Made by a program: the position numbers and the translations under genes. A DNA stretch of 64,000 bases from Isoetes taiwanensis (Eukaryota; Streptophyta; Lycopodiopsida; Isoetales; Isoetaceae). Of the stretch, positions 44,356 through 56,383 are shown piece by piece. The notes under the pieces are model-generated. The model had not been told where the DNA came from, did no database searches, and saw only the letters and a program-made list of their open reading frames with translations. Every line of letters begins with the position of its first letter. Positions within the stretch are counted from its first letter, which is position 1. The stretch is taken from positions 10,627,317 through 10,691,316 of the forward strand of contig JAJEKV010000006.1 of assembly GCA_021234155.1 (NCBI GenBank). Direction: 5' to 3'.

Positions 44356-45001
44356 GGCTTGAAGGGCGCATGTAGTGCAGTTTCCCCACCGGCAACACAT
44401 TTCTTATCATAACTTTTGATCCAGAGCTCTGTTTGAGATGATTTTTATTGCGTTGGAAAGCTCTCTCCGAGATCTTTTTGATAGTGTATGATATGAATAT
44501 GTTTGGTTAAGTTATCTATGCTAAAACAGCAATTTTTCGGCCGGGTTTAGTAGGCTTTCACATCATACCAGCTGATTAATACAGGATTGCGTTATTGGAT
44601 ATTGTTTTATGGCTCATTCCGAATGAAGCTTGCAAAAAATTACCATGCATTTTTAGATTTTGAGGCAGTTATTAAGTAAATTCCAAGGCTTCTAGATCCT
44701 TGTGCTAACAAGCAGAAAAGTTTCCCACTTTGGTTTCTCACCACAAGAATCCATGGAGGCCAAAGGCTGCTGTTAAATTCCAGTTGAAAAATGTTTGTGT
44801 ATGGGTGTTGCAAACTTTATGACTTCCGAATAAATGGGATCAATCTGCTCTATCTTTTTGATAACTTTTACTTATGTTCTATTTGTTTTATTGTGATAAA
44901 ATTCAAAAGCTACGGTGGGGGACGGGGCCAAAATGTTTTTTTGCAACACAAACCATTAACATCCAACATATAAAAATTAAATCCCCCAACACATGACAAC
45001 C

Positions 45002-45527
45002 AACACATAACAACCAACATATAACAACCATTGACATTAACAACCAACACATAACTACCATTGACATTAATTAACACAACCATTGGGTCCAACACATTTA
45101 AATTAAAATCCCCCTTAAACCCCCTTTGGTTTGGGTGCATATTCACACGGGGGTGACGTCGGGCAGCGAGAGCCCTCATAATTGTATTTTGCACATACGA
45201 AATCAACACCATATAGTATTCCACTTGAAATCTTATAGTATTTTGCGAATCTTGTTATACAGTATAGCAAATTTTGTACTTGCATACCCCACAAACGAGG
45301 AACTTTATGTACGGTGTAGATTAAGGAATAAGGGGTGAATATGCCTATCCAACAGCTCTCGTTGCCGGGAGTCACCCCCCGTGTGAATATGCACCCAAGC
45401 CAAAGGGGGTTTAAGGGGGATTTTAATTTAAATGTGTTGGACCCAATGGTTGTGTTAATTAATGTCAATGGTAGTTATGTGTTGGTTGTTAATGTCAATG
45501 GTTGTTATATGTTGGTTGTTATGTGTT
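45002..45527. mobile_element. Foldback element with about 172-bp arms
   Basis: Left arm 45002-45173 and right arm 45355-45527 are near-perfect inverted copies, separated by about 181 bp. The outer ends carry subrepeats around CAACCAACACATAAC. No transposase, and target duplications are not clear. The open frames on both strands are by-products. Confidence 0.85.
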
Positions 45528-45529
45528 GC

Positions 45530-47120
45530 TAGCACAACAGGATGATCTGCAAAATCCATTATCTATAATGGAGCAAAAGCAGGCCACGTACACTCTAACG
45601 TGAAATTTCTCTGCAGATGTACACGCTCTATTATACTTTACACAAGGCATAGAACACAAAGTTGGGTTCATAGCTTCATACTACGGAGCAAAAGCAACTG
45701 AATAGGTAAAGATATACCCTTTGTATTTGTATTTGCATGCTATTATTCTAAAAATGATTCTTTTGATCTCTATCATAAGTAGTCAAACTGTAGTAAACAC
45801 TATAATATCCGGTACTATGGATGAGGCACTTTTTATGTGGTTAAAACTGTCCATGCTGATTCACAATGTTCTGTTAAATAGTCATCATAGCGCTCTCTTT
45901 GACAATGCCCATGTTGGTTCACGCATTCCAGTAATTACTTATCACAGTCCTCTCTTTCATAGGAGGAACGCCATGTTGGGGAGAAAAGCCGAAATGATTA
46001 TCGCAATCGTGCCTGCAGCTAGCCAAATATTTTTCATGCAGGGACGGCTTTCGATTTCTAACGATTCTTTTTATATTCCTCTTTTAAGCTTTCTTGGTAG
46101 ATCACGAAGCATGCCGTAGGTAGTTGAGAGGCATGGAGGAGGAAGAAACCTTGATTAAGGTCATTTGTAGTGTATAAGAAAGTCGTTCAATAAACTTTAC
46201 ATCAGAATGTTGCATTTGCAGAATAGTAGTTACCTGTGGACTTAAAAGGTAATAGCAAAATCTACTATCGAATTTTATTTGGCGTCAGCCATGTGCATTT
46301 AATCGACTGAAGTGAAGATATGGCTTTATGCCCCTCCATTTATGGGCTTGGATGTCGTTCAAGCTGCCATGATTCATGCCTTGGACACCATACTCTTTCT
46401 TTTGGATATGTTGCTTCTTAGAGATACTGCTTCAGAAAATGTGAGTTTCAAGTTTTAGAAATTTTGTAATTGTTGAGTTGGACCTCATTATTCAAAGGAG
46501 TTTCAATAGCTTAAACTCTTTATATAGATATTCTTAATAATTCTGTTTTTTATGGAGTTGTTTTCAGTGAGATGCCTTGAAAAACAATGAGATGTCATTT
46601 CAAGTCGGCAATGCATAAATTCTCATTGCACCTTCTAAATTGAATACAAAACCTTCAACATCTGGGTTGCTCTTAAAGCCACAAAAATACATCTATGGTT
46701 TTGTGGTAATTTCAACATATACGTCTCCAAAAATACATCTATGGTTTTGTGGTAATTTCAACATATACGTCTCCATAGTTGGCTAGCAGGAGTTAAAATA
46801 ATTAAGTATATGTTGTACACTGTCATGGTACCACACATTTCTCCACTTCAAGGCAAATGGAAATGAATGGGTTGGTCTTAGAGCCACAAAAACACCTCGA
46901 GGGTGAAAAGAACATATCCAAGGTTTAGTGGCAATTTGTTAAAATGTTCGGCTAAGAAGAGTTTCAACACAAAAGTATGTGATGGTACAACATTTACATG
47001 TTATGGCATATCATTCACCATGTTGAGCGCCTAAGATCATTTCTTTTAAGTAGCACTTAATAATTAGGACCTTTTAAATGACTTCACCAATCTTTAACAT
47101 AAGAATAATAATATACAAGA
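45530..47120. other. H3 cargo, no gene recognised
   Basis: No family seen. It includes a 46-bp tandem duplication (46683-46774). Confidence 0.4.
46683..46774. repeat. 46-bp tandem duplication in H3
   Basis: Two copies of a unit beginning AAAAATACATCTATGG, at 46683 and 46729. Confidence 0.93.
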
Positions 47121-47126
47121 AACTTA

Positions 47127-47150
47127 TCGCGGCGGCCAAGGCCGCCGCGA
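47127..47150. repeat. GC-rich palindrome in H3
   Basis: TCGCGGCGGCC, AA, GGCCGCCGCGA: an 11-bp perfect stem in otherwise AT-rich DNA. It is not followed by CTRR on either strand, so it is not a Helitron end. Confidence 0.95.
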
Positions 47151-47338
47151 ACATTTCTCTTCCCCAACTCGTCTATACATGCTAGAACATGCAGAATTTG
47201 AAACTGTATTTTGTTGCCTTGTGTTCAGTGCCCGAACGATAGAAGAATATTGACCATAACGACTCGTTACGAAAGATGTTTTGCATTAAATCAAAAGAAT
47301 CTAAGTTCCGAACATACAAAAATTAAACTGTGTTTGAG

Positions 47339-47410
47339 CATGGGGAATTCTAATCTCTGTAGTTTAAGGAGCCGCATGGGGAATTCTAACCTCTGTAGTT
47401 TAAGGAGCCC
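47339..47410. repeat. 36-bp tandem duplication in H3
   Basis: Two copies of CATGGGGAATTCTAAYCTCTG and following bases. Confidence 0.93.
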
Positions 47411-48429
47411 TATAAATACTGCTCCATGGATAGATCTAAACTTAAGTCTTTAGGCCACTTGAAGCAAAATAGAAAGGCATGTATTAATAGTCATCCTAAA
47501 GCCTATGATACTGACCCTGGAAGTGATTTTAAATTATTAAAATCATGCAGCATATCATGAGAGAGATTTAATGTACTGCGAATCATCTATTTATATACAC
47601 ATCATGAGAGAGATATAAAGTATTGCCAATCATCCATTGATGTATTCTACCAATAAGCCCTTACAACTTATCAATAGGAGTTTAGTGAGGAAATTCTCAC
47701 CAGAAATATTCTATCACATGGCATATACACCTGCTGCAGATCACCTACAGCTTAAAGCAGCCTAACACATTGCCTAGCCAATATACCATGTCATAGCTCA
47801 ACTAGACTAGCCTAGCACATTGCCTAGCCAATATACCATATCATAAATCAATTAATACTTCTATTTCTATCTGCACAAAGAAAGCAATAGCAAGCACACA
47901 CTAAACTCAACAATTAGCACCTGACAACCTCCACTAAAACAACCAACAATGGAGAATAAACAAAAGCTAACAAACCCTAGCAATAATAGAAAATCGTATT
48001 GCCACAAAAGATTCAGCATATAAGCATATCCATGGAATTATGAAGGAAGAAGATGGGGCTAAAGGAAGTGTAGATGTAGGCTCCCAACAGCATCTGCCAG
48101 TCTTTAATAAATATAAATTTGCACCTATATATATTCTGCAATCAAGTGAAAGGTTTTGCTCATCATGAATAATGAATATCTGTCTATAGAACCCAATTGC
48201 ATCATATACCTTGAGCACCAAAGTTTTTAAAAAGCATTGATACATCGCTGCCCTTTACGCATATCCTATACTTCTTTCTGATAATAGCTGCTTCATGTCA
48301 TTCATTGGCACTCATGTCATTCATTGGCACTCAGTATCAAAAACTAATAAGTTCATATGCTACAAATAACAAATTTTCTATACCTCTAATACTCTGGCTT
48401 GAGCATTTGGGGGATCAACTTTATTCTCT

Positions 48430-48855
48430 ATTTGTACTGCTTTTGGCGATGTCTGCTTGCCTTGGTATTCTGCTGAGATATGTCATTGAACACAATTTCT
48501 GCATCTTCCAAACTTGTACACTTTAAATACATGGTAATTAAGGCATTTTGCACAGTAACAAATCAGTTAAATCCATGTTCCTCAATACAGATGTGCAACC
48601 ATCTGCCTTGAGCAAGAGTTGCATGTATCATACATGCATCAATGATGTTCAAAAAGGTAACTACATTAGGCCTCATGTCTTCTTCCTGCATTTCATGAAA
48701 GACTTTGAAAATCTCAATTAGATCTTGTTTCAGCACATGACCTGCAATAATTAACCTGCAATAATGCTATTCCAGAAAGCTGCATTTTTCTCCAGCATTT
48801 GCTTCAAGGCGTTCACGTCGTACATATCCACGATAATATGCTAAAGCTTTCTAAC
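48430..48855 (-). pseudogene. PPR fragment captured by H3
   Basis: On the minus strand, in changing frames: DVNALKQMLEKNAAFWNSII, EIFKVFHEMQEEDMRPNVVT, FLNIIDACMIHATLAQGRWL, FVTVQNALITMYLKC and SLEDAEIVFNDISQQN. This is the PLS-class pattern (NAAFWNSII, MYxKC, AEIVFNDI). It has stops and at least one frame change. Read in the Helitron it is antisense cargo. Confidence 0.88.
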
Positions 48856-49020
48856 CTATCTGCAAAATTACATTGTCTTGTTTTCTGTAGCCTGTGTAAA
48901 ACACACATACTCAATTCATAATTCATGATATTTAAATGCATATTAGTATCTCTCCAAGTCCCTTATTATAGAGTATGATTATGACAGGACTTCATTTCTT
49001 GCAGGTAAAAGATAGCAGAA

Positions 49021-49570
49021 ATGGTAGGATCCTTAGCAGCCCAATCCCCTGCCTCGTCGGCATGGATTGGTAGCCTTCCTTCCAGCCATCAAAGGAATGC
49101 GTGCAAGTCAAGGATAACGGTTGCCATGTCAATAGGTTCCAGGCAAGTTTGAGCCACAACATCAAAGCAGAGGGCTTTGCAAAGTTTTATAGGCATGCGA
49201 AAAGCTTCAGTTGTAGACAGTGCAACTATGAAGGTAGGCCAGGACTTCCACTCAGTTGTTGCGGCTTCTCTTTCTGTTAAAGGAAGACAGACTAGAGGAG
49301 TTGTGGTGGCTATGATTGAACATTTCACAGAGAAGGCTATTAAAGTAATTATATTGGCACAAGAAGAAGCTCGCCGGCTTAGTCACAACTTCGTGGGAAC
49401 AGAACAGATATTGTTAGGTCTCATTGGTGAAGGAACTGGCATTGCTGCAAAGGTTTTGAAATCAATCGGTGTTAACTTAAAGGAGGCCCATGTGGAGGTT
49501 AAGAAAATTATTAGGCGAGGAAGCGGGTTCGTTGCAGTCGAGATTCCCTTCAATTATTTGATGGCCCATT
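49021..49570 (+). pseudogene. ClpC chaperone 5' fragment (captured)
   Basis: ATG 49021 (MVGSLAAQSPASSAWIGSLP) begins a plastid transit-peptide-like segment with an in-frame TGA at 49150. The same frame then continues [10 protein letters not shown] and [19 protein letters not shown], and the first Clp N repeat: [59 protein letters not shown] and [13 protein letters not shown]. Similarity stops there and unrelated sequence follows, without a splice donor. ClpC is the stroma Hsp100 chaperone of the Clp protease, about 900 residues; only about 170 remain and both ATPase domains are missing. It is therefore a non-functional capture in H3. Confidence 0.92.
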
Positions 49571-49589
49571 TGATTCCACCCATTTGATG

Positions 49590-52500
49590 GGCAATAGATC
49601 TGAATTACCAGAACAGAGAGATCGATTGGAGTGAACGAAACAGGGGAAATAGAATCTGGAAATTTTACGAGACCATTGGGTGTCAGAGGAAGGGGGTAGT
49701 CGAACGAATTGATTTGAGTCTCTGTAGTGAAGTCACCATATCCCACTGTGGTGATCTAGGATCAAAATAACAGAATAAATAGCAGCACCTAAACATAAAC
49801 AATAAAGACTCGTGAACAGCATAAACATAGGGTACTTAGCGTTACAACAATAAAATAGAAAGCGTCATAAAATGATAAGCATCCTTTATCACCACAATTG
49901 TTCCTTTCTTTTATTTCATCTGTCATAGCTTCCCTTTCAACCCATTGTAATACGCCAGCAGCAATAAAAACTGCATTCCAGTAAGCTCACATATCAAACA
50001 GACTGCACAGATGAGCATAAAGTGGAAAAGAACCAAATGAAGTTTTTCTTTACATGTTAGACATGGAATAACTTCAATTGGCATCTCTTTTATCTAGAAG
50101 AAATCCATAAATTTGTGATGCAAATATCAGAGTAGGTAGTATCACCTGCTCCCATTGTGTACATGATTAAAAGAAATATCTGTTGCGCAATAGGGCCTCC
50201 AACAAATCCGAAGGAAGTGCTCGATTTCCTTCACCAAATTCTTCAAAAATCTGGTAGTGCTTGAGAATTCAAACAGGAAAAGCAATCCAAATGCTTTTCT
50301 TCTGCCTCATGCATTCTAAAGAAAAAAATGGGCACTGTGCTAAATTTCAGAAACAGTAGCATTATCTAAGAAATTTTTAATATTTTCATACCTGAGCTTA
50401 TTGCGCTGAAAATATGAAGCAAGGCACAAAGGGATATCATGTTGAAGCTCTATAGACGCCGGAACAGAGGAAAAACTTCTTATTAGAAGCCGAATGGACG
50501 GAAACAACAAATGATCACCGGAAGAATGAATTGGGAGGCAAAAATTCGCAGAAAGGGGCAAAAATGCCTGATTTAATCCAACCAGAAGCAGAAAAAAGGC
50601 TACCCAGATCCGAAAATCAGACGAAATATAAGATTGAGCGGACCTCCCCGAGGACCGAAGAAGGATTTGCAAGGAAAAAATCGGATATGCGGCCTTTGCC
50701 CTGTTTTCGGCTGTCTTGTTACTATTCAAGTTGAAGGATGAGCAAATTAAAGGCTGATTCTTCCCTCAAAATCCACATTTTCTGTTTGTGGCAGCAGAGT
50801 TAAGCCGACTCGGTGGCACAAGACACAGCTCATCTCAAAGGATGCCATAGCTAAACCAAAGCATGACCAGAAGCACTCTTCAAAATTAAAACATCAGATT
50901 TCGCCACCAAATCCGGCAGAAGGGACTCTAGACCACCTGCCATGGTGTGTTTGGAGTTAGAAGAAAGAAAAGCACCCTCAAAGAGCGTCTCCAGGCCATC
51001 AATCGGCCATCGCCAAAGCTCGGAGCAAAAAACAGGGGAAAAGATTACCAGCAAATCAATTCGAAGTCTCGTGACGTCACGCAGTCACTCCATTTATTTT
51101 TTTTTAACTGTATTTTTGAAGTACACGTGGTGTTCCCAGGTTTTTTTTTGGAACGGAAATATTCCATCAAACAAAAAAGGAAGCTGGCTTATATATGTTT
51201 AGATGAGCAACGTATTATGCATTCGAAAGAAATTTCAGCATGGACTTAATGTTGCTAGAGGTAGCAATGCATATGTATTACGTTATGGTTGTATTGTGGT
51301 TCATTATATGTTCATACCTCTTCATTGTAGATACTATTCCTGCATTTATAAGGTCCATTACACTAAACATATGCGCTATATCACACGATCGTTATAGTCC
51401 GACAACCTTACCCATTCGTCCAAAATGTGGTGTTCAAGTGACTATCCAATTTCGTCTCACTCTTTAGTTGAATGGCTTCAGTTATTGGGCCCCTTCGAAA
51501 ACCCATTTTCTTTTCTTTTCTTTTATATGCTTTGTCGATTATGTTTTGATTGCTTTATTCAAATTATTAGTGAATGTACAAATTAATACAATTTTTCACA
51601 TGTCCTCTTATATATGTCAACTTCACCAACTTGAAGCCAATGAAGTTGCAAGCATAAAAAGTATTCCAAAATGATTGGTTCATGTCTCCTAGATATCATT
51701 ACATATTTGTGTGCTAATTACAAAATTGGTGTCTATTTTTTCTCTCTCACATATTTTTTATCTAGACAATCTCATCTTCTCTAGAACAATCACTTCAACA
51801 TCTTTAAATATTTGCACATTACTTGCGAATGTTAAATTTATTTGTAGCTTTGAACGCTGCAAAGGAAAATAACCTAATCTCAGTTAACAATAATAATAGC
51901 TAATAATATGCCATGGATGCTACTACGTGGCATTTAGCCTTATCTATGATCCTCTGAATGGCCAAGTGTAGTTATAAATTTGCCCAAGTGGAAGTCACAT
52001 CCCTCTATTTCTTTAGCACTTTGGGAACTACATCTTTCTTCCCTAAAGATCATATTGCAGGGCACATAACAAATTTGAAAATGCTTTTGAATGGTTTGAC
52101 GCGTTTTGACGTCACCTTTTAACCTCTAAATGCAAATACTGAACTCATACTACTACCGCTCACTTGGCAAGCTCATTTCTTAGTGTGCATGGAAAATTGA
52201 GGAATATAAGTGGGTTTATAAAAACACTTCAGGGACAAATACAAATTCATTAGCATGTTGTGGACTTTGTCCTATTCTGGTGCATTCTAACTTCTTCCGC
52301 AACAAATATCATTCCAAACACCACTACAAGCATCATTGCAGTCGTCATTACATGTGAATTATCCTATCAAATGTAACCCAAACAACTTAATGGAACCCTT
52401 TCTAGCTATTATGTATGCCATAGTTGTGTGAAAACTCTATACATCTTTTTGTGCTACATGAAATTCCCCTAGCAACTGGCCATGATGAACCACTATATAA

Positions 52501-52913
52501 TTCAACTAAAAAAACTCACGAGCCAATGTATATGTGCCGATGCTAGAGAAACACTTAGCATTGACACTGAACAAAAATTATATATGCTCTTTGTGCTACA
52601 TGTTCATGCATTCTCATTTCAAGTATTGCTTAGATATTAAATCCATTTTTCTTGCCTATAAAATACAGGAAAAAGATTTTGACCTATAAAATATAAGACA
52701 AATGTAGGGGGCATAAGCATGTCTTTTGGGTTATAATGCATTTCACCATGTAGCTAGAGGCGTCTTTTTTGGGCATTTCTATTACACACCAAATCAACAA
52801 ACAACATGCAATAATGCCCCTCACATCCACACTCACATTTACACCTTCCTTCTGCTTTCACATTCTTTCTTTTAGACAATAATCAAACCACCATCGTTTC
52901 AAATTGTAGTAAA
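49590..52913. other. H3 3' portion, no gene recognised
   Basis: Includes minus-strand frames at 50729-50340 and 51054-50851 (MAGGLESLLPDLVAKSDVLI) that may be captured exon pieces; I do not recognise them. The rest is AT-rich and leads to the H3 hairpin. Confidence 0.35.
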
Positions 52914-52941
52914 GCCCGGCAACGCCGGGCACCATAACTAG
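52914..52941 (+). other. H3 3' terminal hairpin and CTAG
   Basis: GCCCGGC-AAC-GCCGGGC, 7 bases, CTAG. Same geometry and loop as H1 and H2. Confidence 0.95.
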
Positions 52942-54900
52942 TACCATATGAAGTTGGAGTATGCCAGGGTAGCACTGAATGCATTAAGGTCAGCGAAAAC
53001 TAGATTCCATGGTGAAGCCTGCGAGGTCTGTGGACCTCGTGAGAATTGTCTGACCAGCCAACATACGTATGACTCAACCAGCGAGCTCTGGAGGGCTGTG
53101 GTTTGCAACAAGAGCGAGGGTGAAGAATGGTATAAACATGACTGCTTGATGCAGACATGTCAGAAGTGTGGCATAAAAAGTCTTCCTATATGTCCAAGAG
53201 AAAGAGAGAATCATGAGTTCTTGCTTGAATGGAAGACGTTTGAAAAGGTAATACTCTCTTTATTGCTTGCTGAAGCATGCTGATATGTGCTGTCATCCGC
53301 TGAATACTGCTTTTGTGCTTTCAACATGCACTAATCTTCTGTAATATATGCTCTGAGACCTTATTCGCATTCGATTGGAGACGTAAGAAGGCTGGTGGAG
53401 TTGCAAAAACAAGGTTACCAAGGAAGTGCGGTGGCGCAGAAAGAAAAGATCCAATGCCACCAAGAAGGGAAACAAAAGTAAGAAATCCAAGGTAGCTGGT
53501 GGGACACGACTGAAGGCTGCGGCACAAGTTGAGAAGAAGGGAAACAAAAAGTAAGAAATCCAAGGTTGGTGGGACACATCCTGAAGCCTGCAAAAGACAA
53601 GATGAGACCTCAAATGGCAAGGGGAAAAAAAGAAAGGGCCAAAGCCGGTCCTTAGATTGTCTTACAAGAGAACGGCGGTGAAGGATTTCATTTCATATCG
53701 TGTTCCACATTGAAGATATTCGTGCCACACAATTCTGAGGGCTAGATGGCGAGGCCATGCAATTCGGGGAGTTGCTGGACAATATCCAAGATGGCACCAT
53801 TGTTTACGTAATTGATTTTTGCGAGAATTACAAACATAAAAATACAAAGGGAGGTTCAAAGCCGGCATTGGCACAATGATCGATAACAATTCTCGTCCAC
53901 ATCACGTATAGGATGGACAACGGCTCACGGGATCGAAAGCTATTGAAGGAAACCCATTTTTACTTGAGTGATGACAAGATTCATGACACTCTTTTTGCAA
54001 AGACTTTGTCTTAGAAAGCACAATTCATGGCTAGTATCAAATGGTGTAGAATTCTCGGGCATATAGTTTGGTCGGATGGTTGTTCTAGCCAATTCAAATC
54101 TGCCCTACCATTCTATTTCCTACTAAGATATCACCACGAGCTAGGGAAAGAAATAATATGGAATTTCTTTGGGACAGCCCATGGTAAGGGGAGAGCCACG
54201 ATGGGCAAGGGGCAATCCTTAAAGGGGGCATTCACTAGAGAGCAACTCAAGTATGATGGAGTGAGATTTAGGGTGTCTTTGCGATGCCCGCAATGGAATG
54301 AAGGTGCCAAAGAAGCGGGGACATCAAGAGGTAATATGCTTTCATCCGCATTCATCCGCTTTTAACGTGCTTTCATCCGCTTTAAAAGTGCTTTCATCCG
54401 CTTTTTATCTGGTGTGTATTGTCAGTATTGTGCCTATGTCTTGTATGTGAACTCGCAATACTTGTTGCCGGCTTTTGCGGGCACTTCTAGTTCATTGGAA
54501 AGGATGATGTTGATAGGAGAGGCCGCTGGTTTGTGCGGGGTAGAAGGGACCAAGATTATACCGACATCGGGACATACTTGGCCAAATCAAGCACAAGGGT
54601 GGCTCATAGAGGTTTAAGTTGTTTTACGTGGTAACTCGTTTGAAAGGAAACCGGTCATCTTGTGTGAACAAGCGAGAGGTTAAAGAATTGGAAATATGTT
54701 ACTCTAAAGCCGGAAAAGTCTCTTGGTGAAGGTAATCAAGAGCCTAAATCGATGAGGCATTTTTGAAGGTGATGGAGAATGGCTTAGTGGAAACATAGAG
54801 GAAGGTGATAACTTTGTTGTTGTAAGGAGGAGGGAAATCGGGGAGAATGCAGATTTCTATGTGGTGAAATGTGTTAAGCCGAGGCATATCCTTGTGTAAT
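52942..54900 (+). pseudogene. T1 transposase, 3' part (DDE-type, broken)
   Basis: Resumes with YHMKLEYARVALNALRS, a Cys-rich zinc-binding region (CEVCGPRENC, HDCLMQTCQKCG; 52996-53200), then an intron starting at 53248. After several frame changes the catalytic-type segments appear: DGTIVYVIDFCENYKH (about 53785), HFYLSDDKIHDTLFAKT (about 53960), HIVWSDGCSSQFKS (about 54060), then IIWNFFGTAHGKGRA (about 54155). The Asp positions in IDFCENY and WSDG fit a DDE/RNase H-like transposase. A later segment (54414-54900) has QYLLPAFAG and ENADFYVVKCVKPRHIL. Stops and shifts make it inactive. Confidence 0.75.
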
Positions 54901-55443
54901 TGTCAAGGATAGCTGGGGTCGAACCTTCAATGTCGATGAACATGTGTTGGCTGGTTTGTACTATCCGCCCGGCCCGATGGTACTTGGGAGCTACTTGAAG
55001 ACAAAGACCTGACCTTCCAGTACAGTCATCACGTATCAGCTATCAAGTTTGAGATTAATCAGATTCCTGGTACCAACAGATTTTCCCTTGATCAGGCTAC
55101 TCACCAGATGATCATTGACAGTCTGCCATATGAAGGTTGAATATGCTTTGACCTAGTTGTTTTATCATTTTGACAGGTCTGTAGTTACTTGTGTACTTGT
55201 CTCAAAATTTGATCATTATATTGGAGACAATGCTTGTGAGACAAGTTTTGTAGTATTGGACTGCTGTATTGGAGTATTTTAGTATTGGAAACAATGCTTG
55301 TAGTATTGGAGAGTAAGCTTGATATATATTACAGAAAATTGTACACTCAAGATTAGAGACATATTACAAGATCACTCAATATTCAAGATAACACAAAGTA
55401 ATCATGCATATATATTACAAAAAAGTAGTATACAATGGTTACT
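54901..55443. other. T1 spacer
   Basis: 3' end of the transposase gene region (AT-rich, TTGTAGTATTGGA repeats around 55245-55310) before the convergent phosphatase frame. Confidence 0.5.
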
Positions 55444-56383
55444 TCATGAGTCATCGAAGTCTTCAAAGTCATGCTCGCCGCCGGGGAAGGGTGCCCAAAG
55501 ATTTTGCCTTTGTACTTCAAGAGGAGCATTGAGGATATAGTAGGCCGAGACAAGGTAGTTGTTGAGACAGTAATCCAACACTGCAACTGTCTCCGGGGCC
55601 AACCATGCATCAGTGAAATCAATTTGTGAGATCGTTTCTTGTACTGTATGAGAAGACAAGTATTCCAAAGCTGGACACACAAACTTCTCCAAAAAATTGT
55701 CCTCTTCTTGCCCCTTGAAAGGCATAACAGAAACGGTTGTGTGTGCAGGGTTTAGAAACCCTTTGTGTAGGCTGTCATCAACCAAGAAAATCATACCATG
55801 ATATTGAGGAAAATCCTCAAGTACAACCTTCAACTCCTTGAAAAAAAATTGTTTTTCTGTGCTGGTTGGATGCTCGCATGCATAGCAATGCTCTTGACCA
55901 TATATCTTCAAGAATGCAGTGCGCAAATCGGGGGAACAATGCATCCACCATATCCCTTGTATTCGAAGTAGAGAAGCACTCCAAATCACAACATCAAACC
56001 TCTGCAAAGTGCCACTCCACAAACTCATGATACCACGGTGCACGCAAATGAGGTAGTTACTTGCGTTTTCTTTTACAACATGGTTCGTTTGTGGTGGATG
56101 CAAGATTTTCCGTTCATTCTCCTCTGTGTCTGTGCGTGCGATTACACCATTTATGTCAAGCACCATGCACTTCCGTCTGGGTGTCCATCCCTCGACGTTT
56201 GCAACCACTGTCGATGTCTGGCCGATCGTGCTTGTGCGTCTTTGGACTCTGGCTTTGGGAAGTGCTATCTAGACGTCTTTGGCCATTGTTGCGACCTTCT
56301 TTGGACTCGGGTTTATCTTTGCTACCGGATGATGGAGAGTGCCGATAGCCATAGTTAGATACATCCTTATCGTATCTCCCCAA
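55444..56383 (-). pseudogene. FCP1-like (HAD) phosphatase frame carried by T1
   Basis: Main frame 56208-55444, with a preceding Ser/Lys-rich segment (from MGRYDKDVSNYGYRH, 56383) joined by a frame change near 56190. HAD motifs are MVLDINGVIARTD (motif I, with D-x-N where FCP1 has D-x-D), FDVVIWSAS (motif II) and MIFLVDDSLHKGFLNPAHT (motif IV). This fits plant FCP1-homology proteins (LD-x-NG type), which are related to RNA polymerase II CTD phosphatases. It lies between the transposase and the second minus-strand gene inside the TIRs, so it is either captured cargo or part of the transposon. The C-terminus ends EHDFEDFDDS. Activity is uncertain because of the altered motif I and the shift. Confidence 0.72.

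Larger units (their letters stand above)
42080..52941 (+). mobile_element. H3: Helitron inserted in T1 transposase
   Basis: Begins TCAATCTTGTTAATTTGGG (42080) and ends with hairpin GCCCGGC-AAC-GCCGGGC (52914-52930), then ACCATAA and CTAG (52938-52941). The flanks are A42079 and T52942. Removing it restores the transposase frame exactly, so both ends are certain although the 5' end is not of the TCTATATTA type. Length 10,862 bp. It has no Rep/helicase. Cargo includes a ClpC 5' fragment, a PPR fragment, tandem repeats and a foldback element. Confidence 0.93.

Noticed and set aside
44113-44410. Cys/His-rich minus-strand frames that look like zinc fingers
   Set aside because: They are translations of the 57-bp minisatellite units; the Cys and His spacing follows the DNA repeat.
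47127-47150. GC-rich palindrome as another Helitron 3' end
   Set aside because: No CTRR follows on either strand and the loop is AA, unlike the AAC loop of H1-H3.
49021-49587. Functional ClpC gene
   Set aside because: In-frame TGA at 49150, no ATPase domains, and unrelated sequence directly after the first Clp N repeat.
52948-53283. A separate zinc-finger gene after H3
   Set aside because: The frame runs directly from the Helitron border and continues the T1 transposase once H3 is removed.
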